From Tepidiphilus sp. (GTDB taxonomy: Bacteria > Pseudomonadota > Gammaproteobacteria > Burkholderiales > Rhodocyclaceae), in assembly GCA_028684345.1 (NCBI GenBank), contig JAQUGB010000071.1, positions 1 to 8,337 of the forward strand: DNA of 8,337 bases. The letters run 5' to 3'. The stretch's first letter is position 1; each line of letters opens with the position of its first letter. The translations under genes and the position numbers were made by a program. Positions 1 through 6,820 of the stretch are shown here, one piece after another. The notes beneath the pieces were generated by a model. The model was given only the letters and a program-made list of their open reading frames with translations. It was not told where the DNA came from and did not search any database.

Positions 1-1
1 C

Positions 2-883
2 GCTTGCTGTCAGGCCGGCGTGGCCGGTACCTTTCCTTCGCTCAACGCCCGGCCGGCGAGCGAGCTCGAGGTCTGGCTTTCGCGCATCGAGGAGGCTCTG
101 GCGGCCTTCCAGCGCGAGCATCCCGACCGGCCCTGCGCCCCCTACGGCGTCAATCTCATCGTGCACCACACCAATTCCCGTCTGCAGGAGGATCTGGCCT
201 GCATCGTGGCCCATCGCGTGCCCTTCGTCATCACCAGCCTGGGAAATCCGCAGGCCATCGTGGAGGCGGTGCACGGCTACGGCGGGCTCGTTTTCCACGA
301 CGTGATCCGGTCGCGGCACGCGCGCAAGGCGATCGAGGCAGGAGTCGATGGCATCATCGCCGTGTGCGCCGGCGCGGGAGGGCATGCCGGCACGCAGAGC
401 CCCTTCAGCCTGGTGCGCGAGATCCGCGAATTCTGGGAAGGGACCTTGATCCTTGCCGGGGCGATTTCCGACGGCTACGGCGTGCGCGCTGCCGAGGTGC
501 TGGGGGCCGATTTCGCCTATCTCGGCACGCGCTTCATCGCCACCGAGGAGTCGGTGGCGCCACCGCGCTACAAGGAGATGCTGTTGCAGGCGCGTGCCGA
601 CGACGTGGTCTATACCGACGCGATCTCGGGGGTCAATGCCAACTTCCTTTGGCCAAGCCTGGAGGCGGTCGGGCTCACGCCCGAGAAGCTGCAGCAGCTC
701 GCGGGCAAGGGCAAACTGCACGACATCGGCTCGGAGGTGCGCGCCTGGCGCGACGTCTGGAGCGCGGGGCACGGCGTGTCGCTCATCCACGAGGTGGTGC
801 CGACGGCGGCGCTCGTCGAGCGGCTCGCGCGCGAATACGAAGCGGCCTGCGCCTTGCCGCGTAGCCCGGCGCTCGCGCGCTGA
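2..883 (+). CDS. Nitronate monooxygenase-family FMN protein (5' partial)
   Basis: This is a flavin-dependent TIM-barrel enzyme of the nitronate monooxygenase / 2-nitropropane dioxygenase family. Members oxidise alkyl nitronates such as propionate-3-nitronate; the true substrate here is unknown. The frame is open to the first base, reading A-C-C-Q-A-G-V-A-G-T-F-P-S-L-N-A-R-P, which is internal family sequence. The GTG at position 20 is therefore probably not the start, and roughly 30 N-terminal residues lie outside the window. Counting from that GTG, visible motifs are APYGVNLIVHHTNSRL (40-55), the phosphate-binding loop AGAGGHAG (117-124), LAGAISDG (145-152) and LGADFAYLGTRFIATEES (161-178). 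The last two are the usual late-barrel FMN-phosphate region. The protein is cytosolic, with no membrane segment. Its stop lies 1 bp from the stop of the convergent terC gene. The family is certain, the substrate is not. Confidence 0.9.
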   Translation, partial: ACCQAGVAGTFPSLNARPASELEVWLSRIEEALAAFQREHPDRPCAPYGVNLIVHHTNSRLQEDLACIVAHRVPFVITSLGNPQAIVEAVHGYGGLVFHDVIRSRHARKAIEAGVDGIIAVCAGAGGHAGTQSPFSLVREIREFWEGTLILAGAISDGYGVRAAEVLGADFAYLGTRFIATEESVAPPRYKEMLLQARADDVVYTDAISGVNANFLWPSLEAVGLTPEKLQQLAGKGKLHDIGSEVRAWRDVWSAGHGVSLIHEVVPTAALVERLAREYEAACALPRSPALAR

Positions 884-887
884 TTCA
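881..887. other. Tail-to-tail stop codons (1-bp gap)
   Basis: TGA of the nitronate monooxygenase-family gene (881-883) and TGA of the minus-strand terC gene (885-887) lie within TGATTCA. There is no room for a terminator, so each transcript must run into the other gene or end inside it. Confidence 0.9.
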
Positions 888-1709
888 GCGAGAGGGGCGG
901 GAGGTTTTGCTGGCTTCCCGCTCGGCCGCCGTCGCCGGTTCTTCGCCTCTTCCTTCCTGCGCGAGCGCCGCTTCGAGCGGCGGGTGCAGCTTCACCGGCC
1001 GCTGGGCCATCTTCTGCCGCAGGCGGATGTTGAGCATCTCGACGCCGGCCGAGAAGGCCATGGCGAAATAGACGTAGCCCTTGGGCACGTGCAGGCCGAA
1101 GCTCTCGGCAATGAGCAGCACGCCGATCACCATGAGAAAGCTCAGCGCCAGCATCTTGATGGTGGGGTGACGCTCGATGAAGGCGCTGATCGCGCCGGCG
1201 GTGAACATCATCACGACCACGGCAACGATGATGGCGGCGATCATCACGGGGATCTGGTTGACGAGCCCCACGGCGGTGATGACCGAGTCGAGCGAGAAGA
1301 CGATGTCGATGAGGGCAATCTGGGTGACGATGGCGGCGAAATTGGCATGTACCCGCGCCACGCCGTGCTCGTCGCTGCCTTCCAGCGCTGCGTGGATCTC
1401 CATCGTGCTCTTCCACAGGAGGAAGAGGCCGCCGCCCAGCAGGATCAGGTCGCGCCCGGAAAAGTCGTTCCCCAGCACGGTGAAGAGCGGGTCGGTGAGC
1501 CGCATCATCCAGGAGAGCGTAAGCAGCAGCGCGATGCGCGTGCCCATGGCCAGCGCCAGCCCGATGAAGCGGGCCGAGGCCTGGCGCGCCGGCGGCAGGC
1601 GCCCGACGAGGATGGCGATCATGATGATGTTGTCGACGCCGAGCACGATCTCGAGCGCGGTGAGGGTGAGGAAGGCGATCCACAAGCCGGGGTCGAGCAG
1701 GGCTTCCAT
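885..1709 (-). CDS. TerC-family integral membrane protein (YgdQ-like)
   Basis: The 274-residue protein belongs to the TerC family, multi-pass inner-membrane proteins linked to tellurium resistance and, in several bacteria, to manganese export. It aligns by eye over nearly its whole length with E. coli YgdQ, more closely than with Alx. The two family signatures with membrane-embedded acidic residues are present: ALEIVLGVDNII (18-29) and DIVFSLDSVITAVG (135-148). About seven hydrophobic segments can be counted, plus ERHPTIKMLALSFL (179-192) and HVPKGYVYFAM (207-217). A polar tail from about 230 extends beyond YgdQ. The start is the ATG at 1709, giving the family-typical MEALLDPGLW; a GTG two codons upstream (minus strand) sits closer to a GGAA and is an alternative. 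The frame stays open much further upstream, but that part overlaps lrgA and lrgB antisense and is not real. The transported ion is not shown by the sequence. Confidence 0.92.
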   Translation of the reverse strand: MEALLDPGLWIAFLTLTALEIVLGVDNIIMIAILVGRLPPARQASARFIGLALAMGTRIALLLTLSWMMRLTDPLFTVLGNDFSGRDLILLGGGLFLLWKSTMEIHAALEGSDEHGVARVHANFAAIVTQIALIDIVFSLDSVITAVGLVNQIPVMIAAIIVAVVVMMFTAGAISAFIERHPTIKMLALSFLMVIGVLLIAESFGLHVPKGYVYFAMAFSAGVEMLNIRLRQKMAQRPVKLHPPLEAALAQEGRGEEPATAAEREASKTSRPSR

Positions 1710-1735
1710 GGGCACAGGGTTTCCGCGTGGGGCGA

Positions 1736-1771
1736 TGGTTGCATTATAAATGTTCCCCTTTCGCAGCGGCA
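1736..1771 (-). promoter_or_regulatory. Candidate promoter of the terC-family gene
   Basis: On the minus strand a perfect TATAAT -10 box lies at 1748-1743, about 34 nt upstream of the ATG. The -35 region is poor (TGCCGC at 1771-1766 with 17-nt spacing). Transcription would begin near 1736 and leave a leader of under 30 nt. The -10 is seen; activity is inferred. Confidence 0.5.
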
Positions 1772-1780
1772 CCTTTTCGC

Positions 1781-1786
1781 TAGAAT
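1781..1786 (+). promoter_or_regulatory. Candidate -10 box of the lrgA-lrgB-hslR operon
   Basis: TAGAAT lies 44 nt upstream of the preferred lrgA start, in the short gap shared with the divergent terC promoter. There is no convincing -35. The same TAGAAT hexamer recurs before thrH and before the minus-strand gene ending at 3290, which supports its being the local -10 form. Confidence 0.4.
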
Positions 1787-1829
1787 GAGGGGACCGCGGC
1801 TCGTAGTGCCGCGTTCGATGGAGTCGATC

Positions 1830-2177
1830 ATGCTGTGGGGTCTCACGGCCTTGCTGGCGTTGCAGCTCGCCGGTGAAGTGGTGGTGCGCTTCTTTCACTG
1901 GCCGGTGCCGGGGCCGGTGATGGGCCTGGTGTTCGCGCTCGCGCTTTTCTTGCCGCTGGGGCGGGTGCCCAAACCGGTAGAAGAGGCAGGCGGGACGCTG
2001 CTGCGCCACCTCTCGCTGCTCTTCGTGCCGGCAGGGGTGGGGGTGGTCGCGCATTGGGAGCGCTTGCAGCAGTCCTGGCTGGTGCTCGGCGTGGTGCTGC
2101 TGGTGAGCACGCTCCTGGGGCTGGCGGTCTCGGCCTGGGTGTTCGAACGGCTGGGGGGAGGGGAAGATGCTTTTTGA
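1830..2177 (+). CDS. lrgA: LrgA/CidA-family membrane protein
   Basis: This is a small integral membrane protein of 115 residues in the LrgA/CidA family. Such proteins are described as holin-like regulators of murein hydrolase activity and, together with LrgB, as carriers of small carboxylates (pyruvate in Bacillus PftAB; glycolate/glycerate in the plant chloroplast fusion PLGG1). About four hydrophobic segments are visible, with the family signature WPVPGPVMGLVFALALFLPL near residues 24-43. The start is taken as the ATG at 1830 because GGAG at 1820-1823 precedes it by 6 nt. An in-frame ATG at 1818 would add four residues but has no ribosome binding site. It overlaps lrgB by 11 bp, so the two are probably translationally coupled and act as a pair. 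Transported substrate or lytic role cannot be decided here. Confidence 0.88.
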   Translation: MLWGLTALLALQLAGEVVVRFFHWPVPGPVMGLVFALALFLPLGRVPKPVEEAGGTLLRHLSLLFVPAGVGVVAHWERLQQSWLVLGVVLLVSTLLGLAVSAWVFERLGGGEDAF

Positions 2178-2886
2178 GGCGATCGCGCCTTGGCGCGAGC
2201 TCTGGGTGTATCTGTCGGCCACCCCGCTCTTCAGCCTGACGATTACGCTGGCGGTGTATCTCGTCTGGGAATGGGTGCATCGGAGAAGCGGTCTGCATCC
2301 CCTGCTCAATCCCGTCGCCTGGAGCATCGCCACCCTCGGGGCGCTGCTCTTGGGTTCCGGTCTGCCTTATCCAGCCTATTTCGCCGGGGCGCAGTTCATC
2401 CACTTCCTCCTGGGCCCGGCCACCGTGGCCCTGGCGATCCCGCTCTTTCACCAGCGCCGCCGCGTGGCGGCGCACGCCAAGGCGGTGGCCGCGGCGCTTC
2501 TGGCCGGCTCGGTGACGGCTGCCGGCAGCGCCGTGCTCATCGGGGCGGCGCTGGGGCTGGACGCGACGATGCTGCGCACGCTCGCGCCCAAATCGGTGAC
2601 GAGCCCGATCGCCATGGCGGTGAGCGAGCAGATGGGCGGCATCCCGGCGCTCGCGGCAGTGTTCGTGATCCTCACCGGCATCCTCGGCGCGCTGCTCGGC
2701 CCGCTGCTCTTCGCGGTGATGCGGGTGCGCTCTTCCGCGGCCAAGGGTCTGGCACTGGGCGTGGTCACCCATGGCATCGGTACGGCCCGCGCCATGCAGA
2801 TCGATCCCGTGGCCGGCGCTTTCGCCGCGCTGGGCATGGGATTGAACGGGGTGGTGACGGCGGTGGTGTTGCCGTGGCTGGGGTGA
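2167..2886 (+). CDS. lrgB: LrgB/YohK-family membrane protein
   Basis: The 239-residue multi-pass membrane protein is the LrgB/CidB/YohK partner of the preceding LrgA-like protein. Family signatures are clear: FLLGPATVALAIPL (80-93), PKSVTSPIAMAVSEQMGG (141-158) and HGIGTARA (202-209). Length matches the family's usual 230 or so residues. Several hydrophobic segments span 20-35, 51-65, 80-95, 105-130, 160-185 and 215-237. The start ATG overlaps the end of lrgA and is preceded by a strong purine-rich site, GGAGG at 2157-2161, with 5-nt spacing. The pair is proposed in different organisms to control murein hydrolases or to move pyruvate or glycolate. Nothing here identifies which, and no lytSR-like or lysR-like regulator gene is in the window. 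Confidence 0.93.
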   Translation: MLFEAIAPWRELWVYLSATPLFSLTITLAVYLVWEWVHRRSGLHPLLNPVAWSIATLGALLLGSGLPYPAYFAGAQFIHFLLGPATVALAIPLFHQRRRVAAHAKAVAAALLAGSVTAAGSAVLIGAALGLDATMLRTLAPKSVTSPIAMAVSEQMGGIPALAAVFVILTGILGALLGPLLFAVMRVRSSAAKGLALGVVTHGIGTARAMQIDPVAGAFAALGMGLNGVVTAVVLPWLG

Positions 2887-2890
2887 GCCA

Positions 2891-3289
<399 letters not shown>

Positions 3290-3712
3290 TCAGGGGGCTG
3301 AGGCCGGCGCCCCTGAGACCGCCGGGGTGGCAGGTTCCGGCGTCGGGGCGTTTGGTGCCGTCTCGGGCGCAGGAGGCGATCCTGCTCCCTGTTTTTCGGC
3401 CCGTTCGCGTTCGCGCGCTTCCTTGGCTTCTTTCTTGCGCTCGATTTCGAGCTGACGCGCCTGGATTTCGAGCTGGCGGGCTTTTTGCAGCATCTCGAGG
3501 CGCTTCTCGTGGGCTTCGTCGATGCAGGCGTTGACGAGGAAGCGCTTCTGGCACTCGATGCGGGCGCGGTTGACGACCTCATCGGCTTCCCGACGCAGCT
3601 GCCGCGCTTCTTCGCGCATGCGCTTGACTTCGTCGTCGGTGGTGGCGACGGTGGCGGCGACGGCGGACAATCCGAGAATGAAAAGGCCGATGAACGCGAG
3701 AGAGCGGCTCAT
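3290..3712 (-). CDS. Small exported coiled-coil protein, function unknown
   Basis: I do not recognise this 140-residue protein as a characterised family. It opens with a signal peptide (MSRSLAFIGLFILGLSAVAA, likely cleaved near residue 20) and should be periplasmic. Residues 25-108 are a highly charged, heptad-like helix rich in E, R, K and A, apparently a coiled coil. Two cysteines, C54 and C63 in IECQKRFLVNACIDE, could form a disulfide in the periplasm. The helix contains a duplicated heptad (ARQLEIQ then ARQLEIE, about 78-91). Residues 109-140 are a Pro/Ala-rich, probably disordered tail. The gene is monocistronic. It is convergent with hslR with no intervening base and divergent from azlC. 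The signal peptide, the consistent codon use and its own promoter support a real gene. Confidence 0.8.
   Translation of the reverse strand: MSRSLAFIGLFILGLSAVAATVATTDDEVKRMREEARQLRREADEVVNRARIECQKRFLVNACIDEAHEKRLEMLQKARQLEIQARQLEIERKKEAKEARERERAEKQGAGSPPAPETAPNAPTPEPATPAVSGAPASAP
3443..3484. repeat. 21-bp tandem duplication inside the exported coiled-coil gene
   Basis: Two adjacent 21-bp units (3443-3463 and 3464-3484) share GATTTCGAGCTG and most following bases. They encode the repeated heptad ARQLEI in the minus-strand protein. The duplication keeps both the reading frame and the coiled-coil register. Confidence 0.6.
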
Positions 3713-3740
3713 GGAAGAATGGGTGGCGGAAGAATGCGAT

Positions 3741-3746
3741 ATTCTA
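3741..3746 (-). promoter_or_regulatory. Candidate -10 box of the exported coiled-coil gene
   Basis: On the minus strand TAGAAT (3746-3741) lies about 29 nt upstream of the ATG at 3712, with a poor TTCCCC-like -35 at 3768-3763. No Shine-Dalgarno sequence is evident before this ATG, so translation may rely on a short or weakly structured leader. A plus-strand TATTCT (3740-3745), a weak candidate for azlC, overlaps the same bases. Confidence 0.4.
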
Positions 3747-3772
3747 CCCCTTCTTCACGAAAGGGGAACGGG

Positions 3773-4474
3773 ATGCGTGATGGGCCGTGGCTGCGAGGTC
3801 TGCGGGACGGGGTTCCCATCGCCCTGGGCTACCTGCCGGTGGGGGTGACCTTCGGGGTGGTGGCCACCCAGCAGGGCATGAGCGCGATGGAAGCCACGCT
3901 CACCTCGATCATCGTCTATTCCGGAGCGGCGCAGTTCATGCTGGTGGGGCTGCTCGCGGCAGGAACGCCGATGGCGCTGACCGTCGGCTTGTGTCTGCTG
4001 CTCAACGCCCGTCATGCGCTCTACGGCCCGGCGATCGCGGCCTATCTGCCGGCGACTCCGTCGCGCCTGGCCGGTCTGGCTTTTGGCCTCACCGACGAGG
4101 TGTTCGCCGTGGCCCTTGGGCGATTACCGGCCCAGCCGGCAGCCCAGCGTCCCTTGTGGCTTGCCGGGGTAGAGGCCATGGCCTACGCGTCGTGGGTAGG
4201 CGCGAGCGCGGCCGGAGCGCTCGCCGGCGACTGGATCCGCAGCCATCTGCCGCTGCTCGCCGAATCTTTGCCGATCGCCCTGTCGGCCCTCTTCCTCGTC
4301 CTGCTGCTGCCCCATGCCCATGCGGGACGGCGCGGGGCGATCCTGGTGACGGTGGGCGTGGCCGCTGCCTTCGCCTTGGCGCAGCACGCGGCGCTAGGGC
4401 TGCTGCTCGCCGCGGTGCTCGGCGCGCTCTTGGCAGGAATCGGGGAGGTGCGATGCGCACGGAAATCCTCTTGA
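3773..4474 (+). CDS. azlC: AzlC-family branched-chain amino acid exporter, large subunit
   Basis: The 233-residue multi-pass membrane protein is the AzlC/YgaZ type subunit of a two-part exporter. B. subtilis AzlCD gives 4-azaleucine resistance, and E. coli YgaZH exports valine. Family motifs seen are the N-terminal GVPIALGYLPVGVTFG (13-28), YSGAAQFM (49-56), LLNARHALYG (76-85) and TDEVFA (107-112). The start ATG is preceded by AAGGGG at 3761-3766 with 6-nt spacing. The frame is open further upstream, but that part overlaps the minus-strand gene and lacks family sequence. The last 22 bp overlap azlD, as expected for coupled synthesis of the two subunits. Substrate is inferred from the family. 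Confidence 0.93.
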   Translation: MRDGPWLRGLRDGVPIALGYLPVGVTFGVVATQQGMSAMEATLTSIIVYSGAAQFMLVGLLAAGTPMALTVGLCLLLNARHALYGPAIAAYLPATPSRLAGLAFGLTDEVFAVALGRLPAQPAAQRPLWLAGVEAMAYASWVGASAAGALAGDWIRSHLPLLAESLPIALSALFLVLLLPHAHAGRRGAILVTVGVAAAFALAQHAALGLLLAAVLGALLAGIGEVRCARKSS

Positions 4475-4788
4475 TGCTGGTGGCGATCGGCCTGGGGACC
4501 TATGCTCTGCGCGCCTTGCCCCTCATCGGGGCGCGCCGGCTCGACCCAGCGGGCAAGGTGTTCCATGCCTTGCAACTCCTGGGGCCGATGTTGATCGCTG
4601 CTTTGCTGGGGGTGTCGGTGATCGGCGACGTGCGCGGTCATGGAGCGGGCGGTTGGCTGCCGGAACTGCTCGGCCTGGGAGCGACGCTGGCGGTGCAACG
4701 CCGCTGCGGCGGCTTCGTCGCGCCCATCCTTGCCGGCGTGGCGGCCTGTGCGCTCGGTTTGACCCTGCTTCGCTCGTGGGGAGGGTGA
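4453..4788 (+). CDS. azlD: AzlD-family branched-chain amino acid exporter, small subunit
   Basis: The 111-residue membrane protein is the small AzlD/YgaH partner of AzlC. It has about four hydrophobic segments and the typical opening ILLMLVAIGLGTYALRALPL (5-24), in which the Gly-Thr-Tyr-x-x-R-x-x-P pattern is characteristic of the family. The ATG follows GGAGG (4444-4448) at a short 4-nt spacing and lies inside the end of azlC. No terminator was found after the stop. A TAGAAT box begins 7 nt downstream and probably starts the thrH-purU transcript, so read-through from azlCD into thrH is possible. Confidence 0.9.
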   Translation: MRTEILLMLVAIGLGTYALRALPLIGARRLDPAGKVFHALQLLGPMLIAALLGVSVIGDVRGHGAGGWLPELLGLGATLAVQRRCGGFVAPILAGVAACALGLTLLRSWGG

Positions 4789-4794
4789 ATCGGG

Positions 4795-4800
4795 TAGAAT
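4795..4800 (+). promoter_or_regulatory. Candidate -10 box for thrH-purU
   Basis: TAGAAT lies 43 nt before the thrH ATG, in the 54-bp gap after azlD. No good -35 was found at 16-18 nt (GCTCGT); TTGACC at 4759-4764 is too far away (30 nt). Transcription would start near 4807. Confidence 0.4.
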
Positions 4801-4842
4801 GCCCCGCTGTCTCGTACGTTTTTGGTATCCGGGAGTCGTCAC

Positions 4843-5466
4843 ATGGAGCTCGTCTGCCTCGATGTCGAAGGGGTGCTGATCCCCGAAATCTGGATCGCGT
4901 TCGCCGAGCGCACGGGGATCGCCGAATTCCGGCGCACCACGCGCGACGAGCCCGATTACGACAAGCTCATGCGCTATCGGCTGGCGCTGCTCGAGCGTCA
5001 CAGCCTGCGATTGCCGGACATCGAGGCGGTGATCGCCTCGATGACGCCTCTGCCCGGCGCTAAAGCCTTCCTGGACGCGCTGCGTGAGCGTTATCAAGTG
5101 ATCCTGCTCTCCGATACCTTCCAGGAATTCGCACGCCCCTTGATGCGCCAGCTCGGCTGGCCCACCTTGTTCTGCCATTCGCTGGAAGTGGACGAAGCCG
5201 GTCGCGTGGTGAATTACCGCCTGCGCCTGCCCAATCAAAAACAGGAGGCGGTGCGCCACCTCAAGGCGCTCAATTTCCGCGTCGTGGCCGCCGGGGATTC
5301 CTACAACGACACGACCATGCTCGGGGAAGCGCACGCCGGCATCCTCTTTCGTGCCCCGGAGAACGTCGTGCGCGAGTTTGCGCAGTTTCCCCACGTCACC
5401 GACTATGCCGCGCTGCGCACCCTGATCGACGAATCCTTCGCCCGCCTGCGGGAGCCGGCGCGATGA
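4843..5466 (+). CDS. thrH: Bifunctional phosphoserine phosphatase / homoserine phosphotransferase ThrH
   Basis: The 207-residue HAD-superfamily enzyme closely resembles Pseudomonas aeruginosa ThrH (205 residues). ThrH dephosphorylates phosphoserine and can pass the phosphate to homoserine, linking serine and threonine synthesis. HAD motif I is CLDVEGVL (5-12), with nucleophile D7 and, as in P. aeruginosa, E9 in place of the usual second Asp. Motif II is ILLSDTFQEF near 87-96. The late motif is AAGDSYNDTTMLGEAHAGILF around 149-169. The substrate-side segment IPEIWIAFAERTGI is also conserved. The start is the ATG with GGGAG (4831-4835) 7 nt upstream; a TTG at 4822 would add seven non-family residues. 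The stop overlaps the purU start as ATGA, so the two genes are coupled. Identity is strong; whether both activities are physiological is unknown. Confidence 0.93.
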   Translation: MELVCLDVEGVLIPEIWIAFAERTGIAEFRRTTRDEPDYDKLMRYRLALLERHSLRLPDIEAVIASMTPLPGAKAFLDALRERYQVILLSDTFQEFARPLMRQLGWPTLFCHSLEVDEAGRVVNYRLRLPNQKQEAVRHLKALNFRVVAAGDSYNDTTMLGEAHAGILFRAPENVVREFAQFPHVTDYAALRTLIDESFARLREPAR

Positions 5467-6338
5467 GCAAGGAGCGGCACTATACGCTCACCGCGTCCTG
5501 TCCCGACCGGGTCGGACTGGTGGCCAAGGTGGCCGGTTTCATCGCCGAGCACGGTGGCTGGATTCTCGAGACCAACCTGCATGCCGAGCCGCCCGGGCCG
5601 CTGGCGCCCAGCGGCCGCTTCTTCATGCGCTTCGAGATCCGCGCCGACAGCATCCCGCTCTTGCTGACCGAATTGCGCGAACGCTTCACCCCGCTGGCCG
5701 AGTCGCTGGAAATGGACTGGCGCATCAGCGACTCGGCAGTGAAGAAACGCATCGTCATTCTCGTCTCGCGCCAGGAACACTGCCTCTACGACCTGCTGTC
5801 GCGCTGGCACAGCCGTGAGCTCGACGTGGAGATCCCCTGCGTGATCTCCAATCACGAGGATTTGCGCGGTTTCGTCGAGTGGCACGGTATTCCCTTCCTG
5901 CACGTGCCGGTGACGCCGGACAACAAGCCGGCGGCTTTCGCCGAGATCCGGCGCATTTTCGAGGAAGTGGGCGGCGACGTGATGGTGCTCGCGCGCTACA
6001 TGCAGATCCTTCCTCCCGAGTTGTGCCGTGCCTACCCGGCGCGCATCATCAACATCCACCACAGCTTCCTGCCCAGTTTCGTCGGCGCCCGGCCCTATCA
6101 CCAGGCATGGGAGCGGGGGGTGAAACTCATCGGCGCCACCTGTCATTACGTCACCGAAGCGCTCGACCAGGGGCCGATCATCGAGCAGGACGTCATTCGC
6201 GTCGATCATTCGGACACGGTGGACGACATGGTGCGCTACGGCAAGGACATCGAGAAGACGGTGCTCTCGCGCGGATTGCGCTATCACCTCGAGGACCGGG
6301 TGTTGGTCCATGGCAACAAAACCATCGTGTTTCGCTGA
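5463..6338 (+). CDS. purU: Formyltetrahydrofolate deformylase PurU
   Basis: The enzyme hydrolyses 10-formyl-THF to formate and THF, adjusting the one-carbon pool and supplying formate for PurT-type purine synthesis. Its 291 residues fit the family (E. coli PurU, 280). An N-terminal ACT domain (about 6-85, starting YTLTASCPDRVGLVAKVAGF) is followed by a formyltransferase-fold domain (about 94-290). The catalytic triad known from PurN/PurU is visible as N197 and H199 in NIHHSFLPSF and D235 in DQGPIIEQD. LARYMQIL (176-183) is also typical. In E. coli the ACT domain senses glycine and methionine. The start codon overlaps the thrH stop (ATGA), implying translational coupling. No clear intrinsic terminator follows; a weak hairpin at 6356-6371 has no T-tract. 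Confidence 0.96.
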   Translation: MSKERHYTLTASCPDRVGLVAKVAGFIAEHGGWILETNLHAEPPGPLAPSGRFFMRFEIRADSIPLLLTELRERFTPLAESLEMDWRISDSAVKKRIVILVSRQEHCLYDLLSRWHSRELDVEIPCVISNHEDLRGFVEWHGIPFLHVPVTPDNKPAAFAEIRRIFEEVGGDVMVLARYMQILPPELCRAYPARIINIHHSFLPSFVGARPYHQAWERGVKLIGATCHYVTEALDQGPIIEQDVIRVDHSDTVDDMVRYGKDIEKTVLSRGLRYHLEDRVLVHGNKTIVFR

Positions 6339-6385
6339 GATCGCCCCCGATTTGTCATGAAATGTTTCGTGGGATCCAGCATCAT

Positions 6386-6416
6386 TTGACGCAGAGGCTC
6401 GATTTTGCGGCAGAAT
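6386..6416 (+). promoter_or_regulatory. Candidate promoter of the HU gene
   Basis: TTGACG (6386-6391) and CAGAAT (6411-6416) are separated by 19 nt, longer than ideal. Transcription would start near 6423 and give a leader of about 90 nt before the HU ATG. This is the best -35 match in the purU-HU gap. Confidence 0.5.
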
Positions 6417-6458
6417 AGCGCGTACGTGCGAAAGGTGGGGGCACGACACGGTAGAGTT

Positions 6459-6485
6459 GGCTGAGCAGCGGCTCATCCATTTTTT
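6459..6485 (+). ncRNA. Terminator-like hairpin in the HU mRNA leader
   Basis: TGAGC-AGCG-GCTCA (6462-6475), extended by two more G-C pairs past one mismatch, is closely followed by six T (6480-6485). It lies 28 nt before the HU start, downstream of the candidate promoter. It looks like a weak intrinsic terminator or attenuator. Function is inferred. Confidence 0.4.
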
Positions 6486-6513
6486 CATTCCAACCAAAAT
6501 AGCGAGGTATGCG

Positions 6514-6792
6514 ATGAACAAAGGTGAATTCGTCGAAGCGTTGGCCGATGCGCTGGGATCGAGCCGTGCCGAAGCCGAGCGGGCGCTCGGCGCGGTGCTA
6601 GAGTTGATCGCCGAGCGTTTGGAGCAGGGGGAGAAGGTAGTGTTTACCGGTTTTGGTTCGTTCGAGGTGGCCGAGCGTGGAGCTCGCACCGGTCGCAACC
6701 CGCAAACCGGTGCCACCATCCAAATCCCGGCCACCAAAGTGCCGAAGTTTTCGCCCGGCGCGGCGCTGAAGAAACGCATCGCCGGTAAGTGA
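6514..6792 (+). CDS. hupB: HU-family nucleoid DNA-binding protein
   Basis: This 92-residue histone-like HU subunit bends and compacts DNA as a dimer. The order is standard: an N-terminal helical dimerisation region (MNKGEFVEALADAL, 1-35), the GFGSFEV turn (46-52), then the DNA-binding beta arm, in which the GRNPQTG motif carries the intercalating proline P63. The protein closes with VPKFSPGAALKKRI (76-89). Length and motifs fit HU rather than IHF; the HU-beta assignment (hupB) rests only on overall resemblance. The start ATG has GAGGT (6504-6508) 5 nt upstream; longer in-frame versions from TTG at 6457 are unlikely. It is a single-gene unit with its own promoter, a roughly 90-nt leader with a hairpin, and a strong terminator 28 nt after the stop. 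This HU gene is not next to lon, the common place for hupB in many proteobacteria. Confidence 0.95.
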   Translation: MNKGEFVEALADALGSSRAEAERALGAVLELIAERLEQGEKVVFTGFGSFEVAERGARTGRNPQTGATIQIPATKVPKFSPGAALKKRIAGK

Positions 6793-6820
6793 TGCCCGCT
6801 GCGCGGTTCACCCGCGCGAA

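Noticed and set aside
20..22. GTG as the start of the first gene
   Set aside because: The frame continues to the window edge with residues typical of the interior of the family, and the N-terminal FMN-binding segment would be missing.
1710..1742. Manganese (yybP-ykoY) riboswitch before the terC-family gene
   Set aside because: The predicted leader is under 30 nt, too short for that riboswitch, and no conserved loops are seen.
1710..2333. Long N-terminal extension of the minus-strand terC frame
   Set aside because: The extension runs antisense through lrgA and lrgB, is Arg/His/Gln-rich without family sequence, and the TerC family starts at the ATG at 1709.
4183..5394. 403-codon minus-strand open frame opposite azlCD and thrH
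   Set aside because: No domain signature; it is fully antisense to well-recognised AzlD and ThrH.
6356..6371. Terminator after purU
   Set aside because: The CATGAA/TTCGTG hairpin is short with a wobble pair and no T-tract follows.
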